Notes: a model not told the origin generated them from the letters alone. A stretch of 40,512 nucleotides of DNA from Bacteroidota bacterium (GCA_027621365.1 JAQCBH010000018.1:1-40512), one strand, 5' to 3'; shown: positions 16,001 to 25,290, numbered from the stretch's first letter. Numbers and translations are program-made.

Positions 16001-16486
16001 CTACAAGGATACTTGGTCAAGGGCCTGATCAATGGCCTCCGACTCGTAACCTCTGCCCAATAGGTACCTTTTTGCCTTCATTCGGCGCTCAAAATCGGTT
16101 CCTTTTAAGGTCGAGAGCTTTTTCTCTGCCAATTTGAGCAAGGTTTGCTCGTATTGAGGTTCCTCGATCTCAGCCATCGCCGTTTGAATTTGACGAGGGC
16201 TCAAACCTTCTCTTTTCAAAGACAGTTCGATTTTCTTTCGGCCCCAGCCTTTGAGCTTGAATTTGCCTCTGACAAAACTGGAGGCGAATCGCTCCTCGCT
16301 GACAAAACCGGCTTGTATCAGTTCCACCAATAATTCTCCAGCCTCTTGCTCATCGAGACCCATAGTACGCAACTTCTCCAAGACTTGCCTGTGGCTGCGT
16401 TCCTGGTAGGCGCAGTACTTTTCAATCTTGGGCTTGGCCTGACTGGGAGTCAACCGTAAAGGCTGTTGTTGGCGAAATCCCACCAT
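16001..16486 (-). CDS. recX: Regulatory protein RecX
   Basis: A 161-residue, Lys/Arg/Glu-rich, all-helical protein with the three tandem three-helix repeats of RecX. Recognisable parts are KIEKYCAYQERSHRQVLEKL, LLVELIQAGFVSEERFASSF, VRGKFKLKGWGRKKIELSLK and KAKRYLLGRGYESEAIDQAL. RecX binds RecA filaments and limits recombinase activity. recA is not in the window, so control is uncoupled from it here. The ATG at 16486 is chosen over an upstream TTG (16504), because a -7-like box lies just before it and overlaps the TTG-initiated region. It is divergent from htpG. Confidence 0.9.
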   Translation of the reverse strand: MVGFRQQQPLRLTPSQAKPKIEKYCAYQERSHRQVLEKLRTMGLDEQEAGELLVELIQAGFVSEERFASSFVRGKFKLKGWGRKKIELSLKREGLSPRQIQTAMAEIEEPQYEQTLLKLAEKKLSTLKGTDFERRMKAKRYLLGRGYESEAIDQALDQVSL

Positions 16487-16490
16487 GCTT

Positions 16491-16498
16491 CGAAGGTA
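16491..16498 (-). promoter_or_regulatory. -7-like box TACCTTCG before recX
   Basis: TACCTTCG on the reverse strand differs from TAnnTTTG at one base and ends 4 bases before the ATG at 16486. Confidence 0.42.
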
Positions 16499-16576
16499 CT
16501 TCAAGCACCCAGTAGCGCAAAACCTGCAAAAATGTCAGTTCGGCTGCCGTGGTACGCGATTTGAAACAAAAGGGGC

Positions 16577-18388
16577 ATGAGACAAGGACAGATTTCGGTT
16601 CAATCGGAGAACATTTTTCCCATTATCAAGAAATTCCTGTACACCGATCAGGAGATTTTTCTGCGCGAGCTGGTCAGCAACGCTGTCGACGCCACCAAGA
16701 AATTGAGTACCCTTTCCCGTGTAGGGGAGTTTGACGATGACCCGGCTACAGCCAAGGTAATTGTCAAAGTAGATGAGAAGAAAAAAACCATCACCATTTC
16801 CGACTCGGGCATCGGCATGACCGAAGAAGAGGTGGAGAAATACATCACCCAATTGGCCTTTTCTGGCGCGCGTGACTTTGTTGAGAAATGGAAAGACAAA
16901 GACCCCGCTCAGATGATTGGTCATTTTGGTCTGGGCTTTTATTCAGCCTTCATGGTGGCCGACAAGGTGACCATCGAAACCAAGAGCTACCAAAAAGGTT
17001 CCAAAGCCGTTCACTGGGAGTGCGACGGTAGCACCAGTTATGAAATCGGAGATGGCAAGCGCAAAAAGCGCGGAACCGATGTCATTTTGCACCTCAACGA
17101 AGAGTCAGTTGAAGCCTATGGAAGCCCTTGGAAAGTGCGCCAACTACTGGAGAAATACTGCAAATTTTTGCCCGTAGAAATCGAGTTTGAAGACAAGGTA
17201 TTGAACAACCCCAACCCCATTTGGGTCAAAAAACCCTCTGAGTTGGAAGGTGAAGACTACAAGAAGTTCTTTGAAGAGTTGTACCCCATGCAGGAGGCCC
17301 CTCTCTTCCACATTCACATCAACACCGACTACCCCTTCAACTTGACCGGTGTCTTGTATTTCCCCAAGGTCAATCAAGCTTTGGACAACCGCCAGAACCG
17401 CGTTCAACTGTATTGCAACCAGGTTTTCGTGACCGAAGACGTCAAAGACGTATTGCCTGAGTACCTGGTTTTGTTGCAAGGTGTGATTGACTCGCCCGAT
17501 ATTCCTTTGAACGTGAGCCGTTCTTCTTTGCAAAGCGACAGCAACGTAAAGAAGATCACCTCACACATCTCCAAAAAGGTCAGCGACAAATTGACCGAGA
17601 TGTTCAAAAACGATCGCAAAGACTATGAGAGCAAGTGGGAATACGTTGACCTCTTTGTTAAATACGGTTCTTTGGCTGACGAGAAGTTTGCCGAGCGCAC
17701 CAAAGACATTGCCATGTTGAAAGACACCGATGGCAATCTCTACACCATTCAAGAATACTTGGACCGCGCGGCTGTCAATCAAAAAGACAAAGACGGCGAT
17801 ACCGTCGTCTTGTATTGCAGCGACCCCAAGGCTCAGCACTTGAGCATCAAGAGCGCCAAAGAAATGGGCTACGACGTGATGATCATGGATGGCCCCTTAG
17901 ACACCCAATTCGCCTCATGGTGCGAGCAGAAGTTCGAAAAGACCAAATTCCGCAACGTAGACGGTGGCAACATCGACGAGTTGATCGAAAAGGAAACTAC
18001 TTTGGATTCTGTCTTGAGCAAAGAAGAGGTTGAAGGTTTGGAAAACAGCATCAAGAGCTTGGTCAATGAAACCGCTTTCACCATCAAAGTGAGTAACCTT
18101 TCTACGCACAGTGATTTCATTTCTGTGAGCCGCTCTGAATGGGAGCGCCGAATGGACGACTACGCCAAATTCGGGCAAAGCATGCCCTTTGGTGATTTGG
18201 GATTGAAAAAGCAGAATCTGGTGATCAACCCCAACAGCCCCATGGCTGCTAAAATATTGGCCAAGGAGGGAGATAGCCGCTCAGAATCACTTCGCTATTG
18301 CATAGATTTAGCCCTCTTGAAGAAAGGCCAGTTGCAAGGAGAAGACTTGGAGCGCTTCATTGCTCAGGCTAGCAAACTGGTCGACTGA
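16577..18388 (+). CDS. htpG: Molecular chaperone HtpG (Hsp90)
   Basis: The 603-residue bacterial Hsp90 is an ATP-dependent dimeric cytoplasmic chaperone. The N-terminal GHKL ATPase shows FLRELVSNAVDATKK (catalytic Glu and Mg-binding Asn), ISDSGIGMTEEEVEKYI and IGHFGLGFYSAFMVADKV (lid and ATP-binding glycines). The middle domain has NVSRSSLQSDSNVKKI with the conserved ATP-contacting Arg. The C-terminal dimerisation domain follows. Length is in the usual 600-640 range. The 90-base gap to divergent recX has no perfect -7 box; GATTTG at about 16558 is the nearest candidate. AGGGG lies too close to the ATG to act as a normal ribosome-binding site. A strong terminator follows. Confidence 0.96.
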   Translation: MRQGQISVQSENIFPIIKKFLYTDQEIFLRELVSNAVDATKKLSTLSRVGEFDDDPATAKVIVKVDEKKKTITISDSGIGMTEEEVEKYITQLAFSGARDFVEKWKDKDPAQMIGHFGLGFYSAFMVADKVTIETKSYQKGSKAVHWECDGSTSYEIGDGKRKKRGTDVILHLNEESVEAYGSPWKVRQLLEKYCKFLPVEIEFEDKVLNNPNPIWVKKPSELEGEDYKKFFEELYPMQEAPLFHIHINTDYPFNLTGVLYFPKVNQALDNRQNRVQLYCNQVFVTEDVKDVLPEYLVLLQGVIDSPDIPLNVSRSSLQSDSNVKKITSHISKKVSDKLTEMFKNDRKDYESKWEYVDLFVKYGSLADEKFAERTKDIAMLKDTDGNLYTIQEYLDRAAVNQKDKDGDTVVLYCSDPKAQHLSIKSAKEMGYDVMIMDGPLDTQFASWCEQKFEKTKFRNVDGGNIDELIEKETTLDSVLSKEEVEGLENSIKSLVNETAFTIKVSNLSTHSDFISVSRSEWERRMDDYAKFGQSMPFGDLGLKKQNLVINPNSPMAAKILAKEGDSRSESLRYCIDLALLKKGQLQGEDLERFIAQASKLVD

Positions 18389-18411
18389 GCCTAACATTAA
18401 TTGGTTAGAAA

Positions 18412-18436
18412 GGGCCGCCTTCAGGCGGCCTTTTTT
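18412..18436 (+). terminator. Rho-independent terminator of htpG
   Basis: GGCCGCC (18413-18419) and GGCGGCC (18424-18430) pair around TTCA and are followed by six T residues. It lies 24 bases after the htpG stop. The final T bases form part of the stop codon of the convergent metallophosphoesterase gene (TTA at 18435-18437), the same arrangement as at fabI/pdxH. Confidence 0.92.
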
Positions 18437-19685
18437 ATGCCCTGGTCAGGGTGTGAACGGAAATTTCAGGGAAGATACCCATACGACCAGGGTAGCCCAG
18501 ATAGCCAAATCCACGGTTGACGTACAAGTGCTGGTCTTTTTCGGTATACAGATCCAACCACTCTTTGTAAACCATTTTTACGGGGCTCCAGCGGTAGAAC
18601 TTGGTGTCCACACCGAACTGCATGCCATGGGTATGGCCAGAGAAAGTCGCGGCAATTTGGGTTTTGCCCAAGACTTGTTCGCGCCAATGACTGGGATCAT
18701 GGCTGAGCAAGAGTTGAACGGAAGTATCTAGGCCTTGGCTGGCCTTATCCAAATCCCCGTACTTGGGGAAGCGACCTTTGGCGCTCCAGTTTTGAACCCC
18801 AATGATGCCCAATTTCTCGCCGTCTTTTTCTACCACACGGTGTTCGTCGAGTAAGATGTCCCAGCCCATTTGCTTGTGGTAAGAAATCAGATCTTCCAGG
18901 TTCTTTTTCTTGGCTTGGGGTGAAGGCCAGAGAACATAATCCCCGTAATCGTGGTTTCCTAAGATGGAGAATACACCCATGGGGGCCTTGATCTGCCCGA
19001 ACAGGTCCATCCACGGCAAAACCTCATCGCTTCGATCGTTGACCAAATCACCGGTAAAGAAGACCATATCGGCCTTCTCGGCTTTGATCATGTCAATGCC
19101 TCGGGCGACCGCGTCACGGCTCCAAAATGAACCGGAGTGGATGTCGGAAATCTGCACAACTTTCAATCCTTCGAAGGCCTTGGGCAAACCCTTGATGCTC
19201 AATTTGCGGCGTTTGATTTGATAATTGTGAGCCCCTTTGACTACCCCCCAAATCGCTGTACCCACAAACGCGGCACCAATGCCCAATCCCAAGTAGTTTA
19301 AAAACTTCAATCGGGTTATGCCCGCGGGGTTATTGGGCACTTCGGTATTGTCGGTGAAAAAGTACGCGTATATCCACCGGAAGAGGCGAAGCAAATCATC
19401 GGCCATCAAAAAGAGGGCCCATATGAGTTTGGCGATGGTGACCGAGAAGAAGATGACTGCGACAAAGCGCAACACCTGAGGGCTGATAGTGAAGGCATCG
19501 AAGCGCTGCAAGGTCCAGAAGATCATCATGGCCGCCGTATAGCCCCAGTAAACCCACTTCAAGATCAAGCGCGAACGCTCACTCCAATTCTGGGTAACAA
19601 ACTTCAATCCGAACCAAGCGTACAGGTCAATGGCCAGAAAAAAGACCATAAAAAACGACATTCCTATTAGGCGGCTTTTAAACAT
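18435..19685 (-). CDS. Membrane-anchored metallophosphoesterase (YkuE/YaeI-like)
   Basis: A 416-residue protein. The first 150 residues contain about four hydrophobic segments (around 7-27, 41-59, 72-93 and 128-149), then a calcineurin-like phosphoesterase domain. Metal-binding motifs are all present: SDIHSG (Asp181, His183), GDLVND (212-217), GNHD (243-246), LLSHDPSHW and SGHTHGMQFG. YkuE-type relatives hydrolyse lipid or UDP-sugar phosphates at the membrane; the substrate here is unknown. The ATG at 19685 is chosen because it lies 7 bases after a perfect -7 box, although the frame stays open further upstream. The TAA stop sits in the T-run of the htpG terminator. Confidence 0.88.
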   Translation of the reverse strand: MFKSRLIGMSFFMVFFLAIDLYAWFGLKFVTQNWSERSRLILKWVYWGYTAAMMIFWTLQRFDAFTISPQVLRFVAVIFFSVTIAKLIWALFLMADDLLRLFRWIYAYFFTDNTEVPNNPAGITRLKFLNYLGLGIGAAFVGTAIWGVVKGAHNYQIKRRKLSIKGLPKAFEGLKVVQISDIHSGSFWSRDAVARGIDMIKAEKADMVFFTGDLVNDRSDEVLPWMDLFGQIKAPMGVFSILGNHDYGDYVLWPSPQAKKKNLEDLISYHKQMGWDILLDEHRVVEKDGEKLGIIGVQNWSAKGRFPKYGDLDKASQGLDTSVQLLLSHDPSHWREQVLGKTQIAATFSGHTHGMQFGVDTKFYRWSPVKMVYKEWLDLYTEKDQHLYVNRGFGYLGYPGRMGIFPEISVHTLTRA

Positions 19686-19692
19686 GAGGGTG

Positions 19693-19700
19693 CAAAAGTA
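19693..19700 (-). promoter_or_regulatory. -7 box TACTTTTG before the metallophosphoesterase gene
   Basis: A perfect TAnnTTTG on the reverse strand ends 7 bases before the ATG at 19685 and decides that start against longer open frames. Confidence 0.6.
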
Positions 19701-19744
19701 CAGAGGGTTAACAGGCCATAGGGTTAAAAGTTCGACCAAGACCT

Positions 19745-19752
19745 TATTTTTG
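19745..19752 (+). promoter_or_regulatory. -7 box TATTTTTG before the Asp-box propeller gene
   Basis: A perfect TAnnTTTG ends 6 bases before the ATG at 19759, which starts a clean signal peptide. An upstream start at 19630 would place the box inside the coding region. Confidence 0.62.
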
Positions 19753-19758
19753 GGGTCT

Positions 19759-22700
19759 ATGAATCGCAATCGCCTGGTGACCTTTTGTTTGAGCTTGCTT
19801 GTGCTCGCAGCCACTCAAGCCCAAAGCTTTGAGCAAATTTTGGATCAATACCCCGTTCGCAGCATTGGCCCTTCGGCCATGAGCGGTCGTGTGACGGCCA
19901 TCGCCGTGCCTAGTCATCAGCCCCAAACCATTTACGCGGGTACTGCCAGCGGTGGGGTTTGGAAGAGCGACAACGGCGGTATTGCCTGGAAGCCCATCTT
20001 TGACGAGCAGTCGGTTCAGAGCATTGGGTCGGTCGCGGTCAATCCTTTGAACAATGACGAAGTTTGGGTGGGAACGGGTGAAGGCAATCCCCGCAACTCC
20101 CACAACTCCGGCGCGGGTTTGTATCGCAGCTTGGATGGGGGTCGCAGCTGGACCTTAATGGGCCTAGAGAACACCAAGACCTTGCATCGAATTATCATCA
20201 ACCCCCAAGACCCCCGTATCATTCATGTAGCGGCCATGGGTTCGGTTTGGGGACCCAACAGCGAGCGCGGCGTGTACCGCAGCACCGACGGCGGGGCCAC
20301 TTGGAAGTTGGCTCTGTCGGCCAATGCCACCACCGGCTGTGCCGAATTGGTGCAAGACCCCAGCAACCCCAACAAGCTTTTGGCCGCCCTGTGGGACTTC
20401 GAGCGCAAACCCTATACCTTCCGTTCGGGAGGACCTGGTTCAGGATTGCACATGAGCGTCGATGGCGGAGCCACTTGGACCCGCTTGAACAGCGATCAAA
20501 ACGGCACGCCCAAAGGCGACTTGGGCCGCATCGGCATTGCCATTTCGGCTTCTGAGCCCAATCGCGTATATGCGATCATTGAAGCGGCAGAGACTGGCGT
20601 TTATCGCTCCAACGACGGGGGTTACCACTGGTCATTGGTGAGCACCGAAGCCAATGCCGGCAACCGTCCTTTCTACTACCATGAAATCTATTGCGATCCC
20701 AAAAACGAAAATCGCCTTTACTCCATTTGGAGCCAAGTATCGGTGAGCGAAGACGGAGGCAAGCACTGGGACATTCTAGCCAATTGGGGCGAAATTCACC
20801 CCGATCACCACGCCTTTTACATCAATCCCTCTGACCCCAAGCACCTAATCAACGGCAACGACGGCGGTTTGAATATCTCTTACGATGGGGGCCAAACTTG
20901 GCGCTATGCTGAGAATATTCCCGTGGGTCAATTCTACCACATCGCCATCGACAACGACCTACCCTACCACATTTACGGAGGTTTGCAGGATAACGGCTCT
21001 TGGCGCGGTCCCGCTTACCAGTGGGTGCGCGGACCTATACGCTCTCACAACTGGCAAGAGCTGCTTTTTGGCGATGGTTTTGACGTGCAGCCGCATCCTG
21101 GCAACTCCATGAAAGGCTATGCCATGTACCAGGGCGGAAACGTATACCGCTACAATTTGGAGACTCAGGAGTCAGTGAAGATCAAGCCTGAGCATCCCGG
21201 GGCTTGGCCGCTTCGCTACAACTGGAACGCTGCCATCGCCCTGCACCCATCCAAACCCGATGCTCTGTATTTCGGCAGCCAATATTTGCACTACAGCGAA
21301 GACGAGGGCCGTAGTTGGCGCATCATATCACCCGACTTGACTACCAACGACACCAGCAAGTTGCACCAAGCCGAAAGTGGCGGATTGACCATCGACGCCA
21401 CCAACGCCGAAAACTATTGCAGCATCATTGCCATTGGCAATTCAGTAGCCGATGAGAAGGTCTTATGGGTGGGCACCGATGACGGCAATGTTCAGTTGAG
21501 CCGTGACCACGGGACAACCTGGACCAATATGGCCAAAAACATCAAAGGCCTTCCCAAAAATGCTTGGATTCCTTACCTATACGTGAGCCCTAAAAATCCA
21601 GGCGAGTGCTGGGTTGTGGCCAACAACTACCGCCAGAACGATTTTGCTCCCTATCTGTTTAAAACCAGCGATTACGGCAAAACCTGGGTTCGATTGGCCA
21701 TGCCTGAACAAGTGAAAGGCCATTGTTTGAGCGTGTTGCCCGACCAAAAGAACGCCAATCTGGTGTTTTTGGGTACCGACCGCGGTTTGTGGGTGAGCCA
21801 AAATGCGGGGGCCACCTGGACCCGTTGGAAACAGTTCCCCGCATGCCCGGTTCAAGACTTGAAATGGCAGGCCCGCGAAAATGACTTGATCGTGGGAACC
21901 TTCGGCCGAAGCATTTTTGTGGTCGATGACCTCAGTGCCTTGCAGGCTTCAGCCGGAAACCAAGCCCAGCAAGCAGATGTGCACATTTACAACGCCACAA
22001 ACGGCTATTTGGTTGACTTTGCCCAACCCTCAGGTGTTCGCTTTGGAGCCGACGGTGAATTTGCCGGCCAAAACCGTCCCGGAGGTAGCATGATTACCCT
22101 TTGGGTCAGTGGTGAAAAAGGCAAAAAAATCGAAGCCACTGGTTTGATTTACAACGACCAAGGCCAGCGCATTCGCCGCCATGAAATGAAGTTTGACACC
22201 AGTGGTCTGTACCGCATTCCCTATCGATTGATCCAAGATGGCGTATTGTTGCCCAGTCACGGCACCCACAAAGAAGGCGAAACCCTTCCTCCGGGTTTGC
22301 CTTTGGCGCCTGGTAACTACAAAATAGTCATCAAAGTGGGCGATGATTCTTCCAGCGTATCGCTGAAGGTTCTGCCTAGCCCCTTGACCCATTACGATCC
22401 CGCAGCACGCCAGCGATTGGAAGCCAATTACCAGCGTTTTGCCCAAAGTGCCGACCGAGGATACAAACTCTTCGAAGGCCTCAAAGAAGCCGAGAAACTC
22501 AGCCAAACCTGGCTGAACCAAGCCTATGATCAAGATTCGGTTCAGGCTTATTTGAAAAAAACCTACAAGCCCATTGCTGACAGCTTATATACCTTGAAGG
22601 GCTTGTTCATGCTGCCAGCCGACTACCGCCCTTATGAGGAAGCCACCTTGCGCGTCATGGACCGCTATGAAGCGGCCATTTCTCTAGTCAACGGTGACGG

Positions 22701-22857
22701 CATGGAAAACGCCGAATTCGCCTTGGCCAACTTGGAGCGCCATCTGGAATCAGTAGCCAAACGCAGCAATGCCTTTTTCGAAGGAGACTGGAAGAAATGG
22801 GTGAACGAGGTTCAGCAATTCCAGCAAAAATTGACTCCTGAGCTGGGAGGCTATTAA
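19759..22857 (+). CDS. Secreted Asp-box (BNR)/VPS10-sortilin-like beta-propeller protein
   Basis: A 1032-residue exported protein. A signal peptide (MNRNRLVTFCLSLLVLAATQ, then AQS) is followed by about 650 residues of propeller. I count eleven Asp-box-like motifs of the form S.D.G..W: SDNGGIAW, SLDGGRSW, STDGGATW, SVDGGATW, SNDGGYHW, SEDGGKHW, SYDGGQTW, SEDEGRSW, SRDHGTTW, TSDYGKTW and the variant SQNAGATW. This matches the VPS10/sortilin-like, glycosyl-hydrolase-like family common in Bacteroidota. The last 320 residues have a beta domain, then a helical tail. No T9SS sorting domain is seen at the C-terminus. Ligand and any enzyme activity are unknown. Its TAA shares bases with the convergent GH13 stop. 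Confidence 0.87.
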   Translation: MNRNRLVTFCLSLLVLAATQAQSFEQILDQYPVRSIGPSAMSGRVTAIAVPSHQPQTIYAGTASGGVWKSDNGGIAWKPIFDEQSVQSIGSVAVNPLNNDEVWVGTGEGNPRNSHNSGAGLYRSLDGGRSWTLMGLENTKTLHRIIINPQDPRIIHVAAMGSVWGPNSERGVYRSTDGGATWKLALSANATTGCAELVQDPSNPNKLLAALWDFERKPYTFRSGGPGSGLHMSVDGGATWTRLNSDQNGTPKGDLGRIGIAISASEPNRVYAIIEAAETGVYRSNDGGYHWSLVSTEANAGNRPFYYHEIYCDPKNENRLYSIWSQVSVSEDGGKHWDILANWGEIHPDHHAFYINPSDPKHLINGNDGGLNISYDGGQTWRYAENIPVGQFYHIAIDNDLPYHIYGGLQDNGSWRGPAYQWVRGPIRSHNWQELLFGDGFDVQPHPGNSMKGYAMYQGGNVYRYNLETQESVKIKPEHPGAWPLRYNWNAAIALHPSKPDALYFGSQYLHYSEDEGRSWRIISPDLTTNDTSKLHQAESGGLTIDATNAENYCSIIAIGNSVADEKVLWVGTDDGNVQLSRDHGTTWTNMAKNIKGLPKNAWIPYLYVSPKNPGECWVVANNYRQNDFAPYLFKTSDYGKTWVRLAMPEQVKGHCLSVLPDQKNANLVFLGTDRGLWVSQNAGATWTRWKQFPACPVQDLKWQARENDLIVGTFGRSIFVVDDLSALQASAGNQAQQADVHIYNATNGYLVDFAQPSGVRFGADGEFAGQNRPGGSMITLWVSGEKGKKIEATGLIYNDQGQRIRRHEMKFDTSGLYRIPYRLIQDGVLLPSHGTHKEGETLPPGLPLAPGNYKIVIKVGDDSSSVSLKVLPSPLTHYDPAARQRLEANYQRFAQSADRGYKLFEGLKEAEKLSQTWLNQAYDQDSVQAYLKKTYKPIADSLYTLKGLFMLPADYRPYEEATLRVMDRYEAAISLVNGDGMENAEFALANLERHLESVAKRSNAFFEGDWKKWVNEVQQFQQKLTPELGGY

Positions 22858-25274
22858 GGCTGGGTATAGAAGAATTCAGTCGAACCTGGGTTAACGGTCA
22901 AGTGGCAAATACCGTGGGTCCATTCCACACTACCCTGCGACCATAGCATGCGAATTTGGGCAGGCACTTCGCTTGCAGGGGAGTAGCTCCAAGGTTCGCT
23001 GCTTTGGTTGAATAGGATCCAAACCACCTGGTCAAAGTAACGGCGCTCTACCACCAAATGCTGGTCGTCTTGGGCCACAATGCGGGTATCCCCGTACAAT
23101 AAGGCCATGTGCGATTGGCGCAAATGGGCCACCTTAGACACCCGGTCTTTGTGCTGCTTTTCGGCAGGAGTCAAGGCTGTCTTGGATCCTTGTAAGCCGC
23201 TGCTAAACCGCATCATTCTGCGGTTGTCGGGGTCGTGGGCCCCGGGCATGCCGATTTCATCTCCATAATAGATGACAGGCACTCCGGGAACCGCCATCAT
23301 AAAGGCGGTCAAGTTCAACAAGCGCTGGTACCCATGAGGGCCCTGTACTTGAATGTCGCGGTCCCAACCCGCTTGTTTCATGTCTTCCCCATCAGCCAAG
23401 GAACCGTCAGCCAAGGAAATGAAACGGGGACGGTCTTGATTGCCCGTGATGTTTCCCATGCTGTGATGGGAACCGTAGTAGCGACGGGAATCATTGGCCA
23501 CAGCCGCGAGCTGAGTGCACCCGCCGAGACCATTCTTGAACGCGGCCACAGCGGCATCGTAGAGGTTGAAGTCAAACTGGGCTTGGAACAAACCCGTTCC
23601 CAAATAAGAGCCGATCAACTCGGGGCTGCCATAGGTCTCCCCGATCTGGTACACCAACTTCTCCGGCAATCGATCGCCTTGGCTAGGACCGACCACCTGG
23701 CTGTTGATCTTGTGTGTAAGGGCGCGCCAAAAGGGAGTGGGCACGTGCTTGGCCGCATCGTGGCGAAGGCCATCAAAGTCGTATTCCAGCATCCACCACA
23801 AGGCAGTATCGCTCATTTGGTCGACTACCTGCGGGTTGAAGAAATTGAAACTGGGCATGTGGTCGTCAAACCAGGTGGTCAAACGCTGATCGTCCCAGCG
23901 TTCGGTATTCTTGCTGCCATCGGGCAAATACAGGGAGGTGAACCAATCGGGGTGCTCCTTGTAAAGGCTGTGTTCGACATGAACGTGGTGACCGACATAG
24001 TCCAAGACCACACTCAAACCGTTGGCATGGGCCACATCCAAAAAGGCACGAAGCTCTTCGGGAGTGCACAAGCGAGGGTCGGTTTCTTTCAAGGAAACTG
24101 GCCAGTACCCGTGGTAGCCGCTGAACTTTGTTTTGGGATTTTTGGGCCACTGCCCCCAAGGGGTCTCAGGGTTGCGCACAATGGGCGATATCCATAGGGT
24201 ATTGATGCCCAATCGATGAAAATATCCCTCTTTGATCTTGGCTGTCAAGCCGGCTATATCGCCACCGAAGTAGTCAACCTTGGGATTGACATCCTCCCGA
24301 TTCAAGGGGCGGTTATTGGCCTTGTTGCCATCGACAAATCGATCGATCATGGGGTTGTACAATATCTGCCGGCGGGGATCTCGGTGGTTGCTGCGATCGG
24401 AAGCATTTTCTATGACTTGTCCGTCTATCAAGGGAATCATGACGTCGTTCGACACCGATTGACTGTCACACATCCAAACCCGGAGGTAGCTGTGACCCAA
24501 GGTCTCCTGGGGTATGGCAATACTGATTTGATGGTCAAATTGCCCGCTGGTCCATTCCAGTTCTCGGTTGTTGAGCAAGGCCAAAACCCTTTGAGGGGCT
24601 GAACAACCCTGGTAGGCCAAATGAACCGTGGCGCCCTTGTGCCAAGCCGTGCGCAATTGCAAATCGCTAGCCTCAACTTTGATCACAGAATTGAACCCGC
24701 CCATCCCGTTTGAAAGGGAATCGGGATTCTCCGGATCACGCAATTCCCGCCCACCATTCACAACATACACATACTGATGGGTACCCGGAGCCAAGAGGGC
24801 CTCACCATGCCAGGCGCCTTTTTCGTATTGAAGCGACAAATTATGGGGATTCCAGGCATTGAAACTGCCCTTGATTTGAACGGATTTCAGTTGATGCTTG
24901 TTGTCGACAAACAGAAAGGAACGGCTCTCTTTCTCGCTGGCGCGCAGAGGAACCGATACAATGGCGTCTTTCACATACAACTTCAAGCTCGCCAAGGGAA
25001 GGGCGACATCGTCTTTCCAAATCTGAACATTGTCAGAATTTTCAGCGCGCTCCAAATGCCAACCCGGGTCCAATGACCAAGAATCAATGGCAGAGGGTTC
25101 GTACACAAAATCGCTCAACCAAACCCAAGTCTTACCTGGCTCTAAGGTGACCAAGCTGCTCAATCCCGCAACCGGAATTTCAGATTGAGCCACCATTTTT
25201 TCTTGCAGATCACCGCAAGAGGAAAGGCTCAGAAATAAGGCTGTTAAAAGGGAAAGCGCCAAGCGTTTTTGCAT
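22854..25274 (-). CDS. Large GH13 alpha-amylase-family lipoprotein with N-terminal E-set/CBM48-like domain
   Basis: An 806-residue lipoprotein (signal ending LSSC, Cys20). About 280 N-terminal residues contain an E-set/CBM48-like glycan-binding module (VQIKGSFNAWNPHNLSLQY, then APGTHQYVYVVNG). The GH13 barrel follows from about 305 (ILYNPMIDRFVDG). Catalytic regions: I, DYVGHH (425-430); II, GLRHDAAKH with nucleophile Asp506; III, QIGETYG with Glu546; IV, TGNQDRPRF with Asp614. Region IV has Gln613 where His is usual, and region I has Gly-His for the usual Asn-His. The three carboxylates are intact, so activity on alpha-glucans is expected with altered -1 subsite contacts. It is last in a five-gene reverse run but has its own -7 box. 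Confidence 0.9.
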   Translation of the reverse strand: MQKRLALSLLTALFLSLSSCGDLQEKMVAQSEIPVAGLSSLVTLEPGKTWVWLSDFVYEPSAIDSWSLDPGWHLERAENSDNVQIWKDDVALPLASLKLYVKDAIVSVPLRASEKESRSFLFVDNKHQLKSVQIKGSFNAWNPHNLSLQYEKGAWHGEALLAPGTHQYVYVVNGGRELRDPENPDSLSNGMGGFNSVIKVEASDLQLRTAWHKGATVHLAYQGCSAPQRVLALLNNRELEWTSGQFDHQISIAIPQETLGHSYLRVWMCDSQSVSNDVMIPLIDGQVIENASDRSNHRDPRRQILYNPMIDRFVDGNKANNRPLNREDVNPKVDYFGGDIAGLTAKIKEGYFHRLGINTLWISPIVRNPETPWGQWPKNPKTKFSGYHGYWPVSLKETDPRLCTPEELRAFLDVAHANGLSVVLDYVGHHVHVEHSLYKEHPDWFTSLYLPDGSKNTERWDDQRLTTWFDDHMPSFNFFNPQVVDQMSDTALWWMLEYDFDGLRHDAAKHVPTPFWRALTHKINSQVVGPSQGDRLPEKLVYQIGETYGSPELIGSYLGTGLFQAQFDFNLYDAAVAAFKNGLGGCTQLAAVANDSRRYYGSHHSMGNITGNQDRPRFISLADGSLADGEDMKQAGWDRDIQVQGPHGYQRLLNLTAFMMAVPGVPVIYYGDEIGMPGAHDPDNRRMMRFSSGLQGSKTALTPAEKQHKDRVSKVAHLRQSHMALLYGDTRIVAQDDQHLVVERRYFDQVVWILFNQSSEPWSYSPASEVPAQIRMLWSQGSVEWTHGICHLTVNPGSTEFFYTQP

Positions 25275-25278
25275 GGCA

Positions 25279-25286
25279 CAAAACTA
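25279..25286 (-). promoter_or_regulatory. Internal -7 box TAGTTTTG before the large GH13 gene
   Basis: A perfect TAnnTTTG on the reverse strand ends 4 bases before the ATG at 25274. It fits entirely in the 16-base gap after the preceding gene, so the GH13 gene may be transcribed separately. Confidence 0.52.
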
Positions 25287-25290
25287 CAGG

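Noticed and set aside
19630..19758. N-terminal extension of the Asp-box protein from 19630
   Set aside because: It would overlap the start of the divergent metallophosphoesterase gene and hide the signal peptide at MNRNRLVTF; the -7 box would lie inside it.
19686..19814. Longer N-terminus of the metallophosphoesterase (start at 19814)
   Set aside because: It would overlap the divergent gene and its promoter; the ATG at 19685 lies 7 bases after a perfect -7 box and begins a membrane segment.
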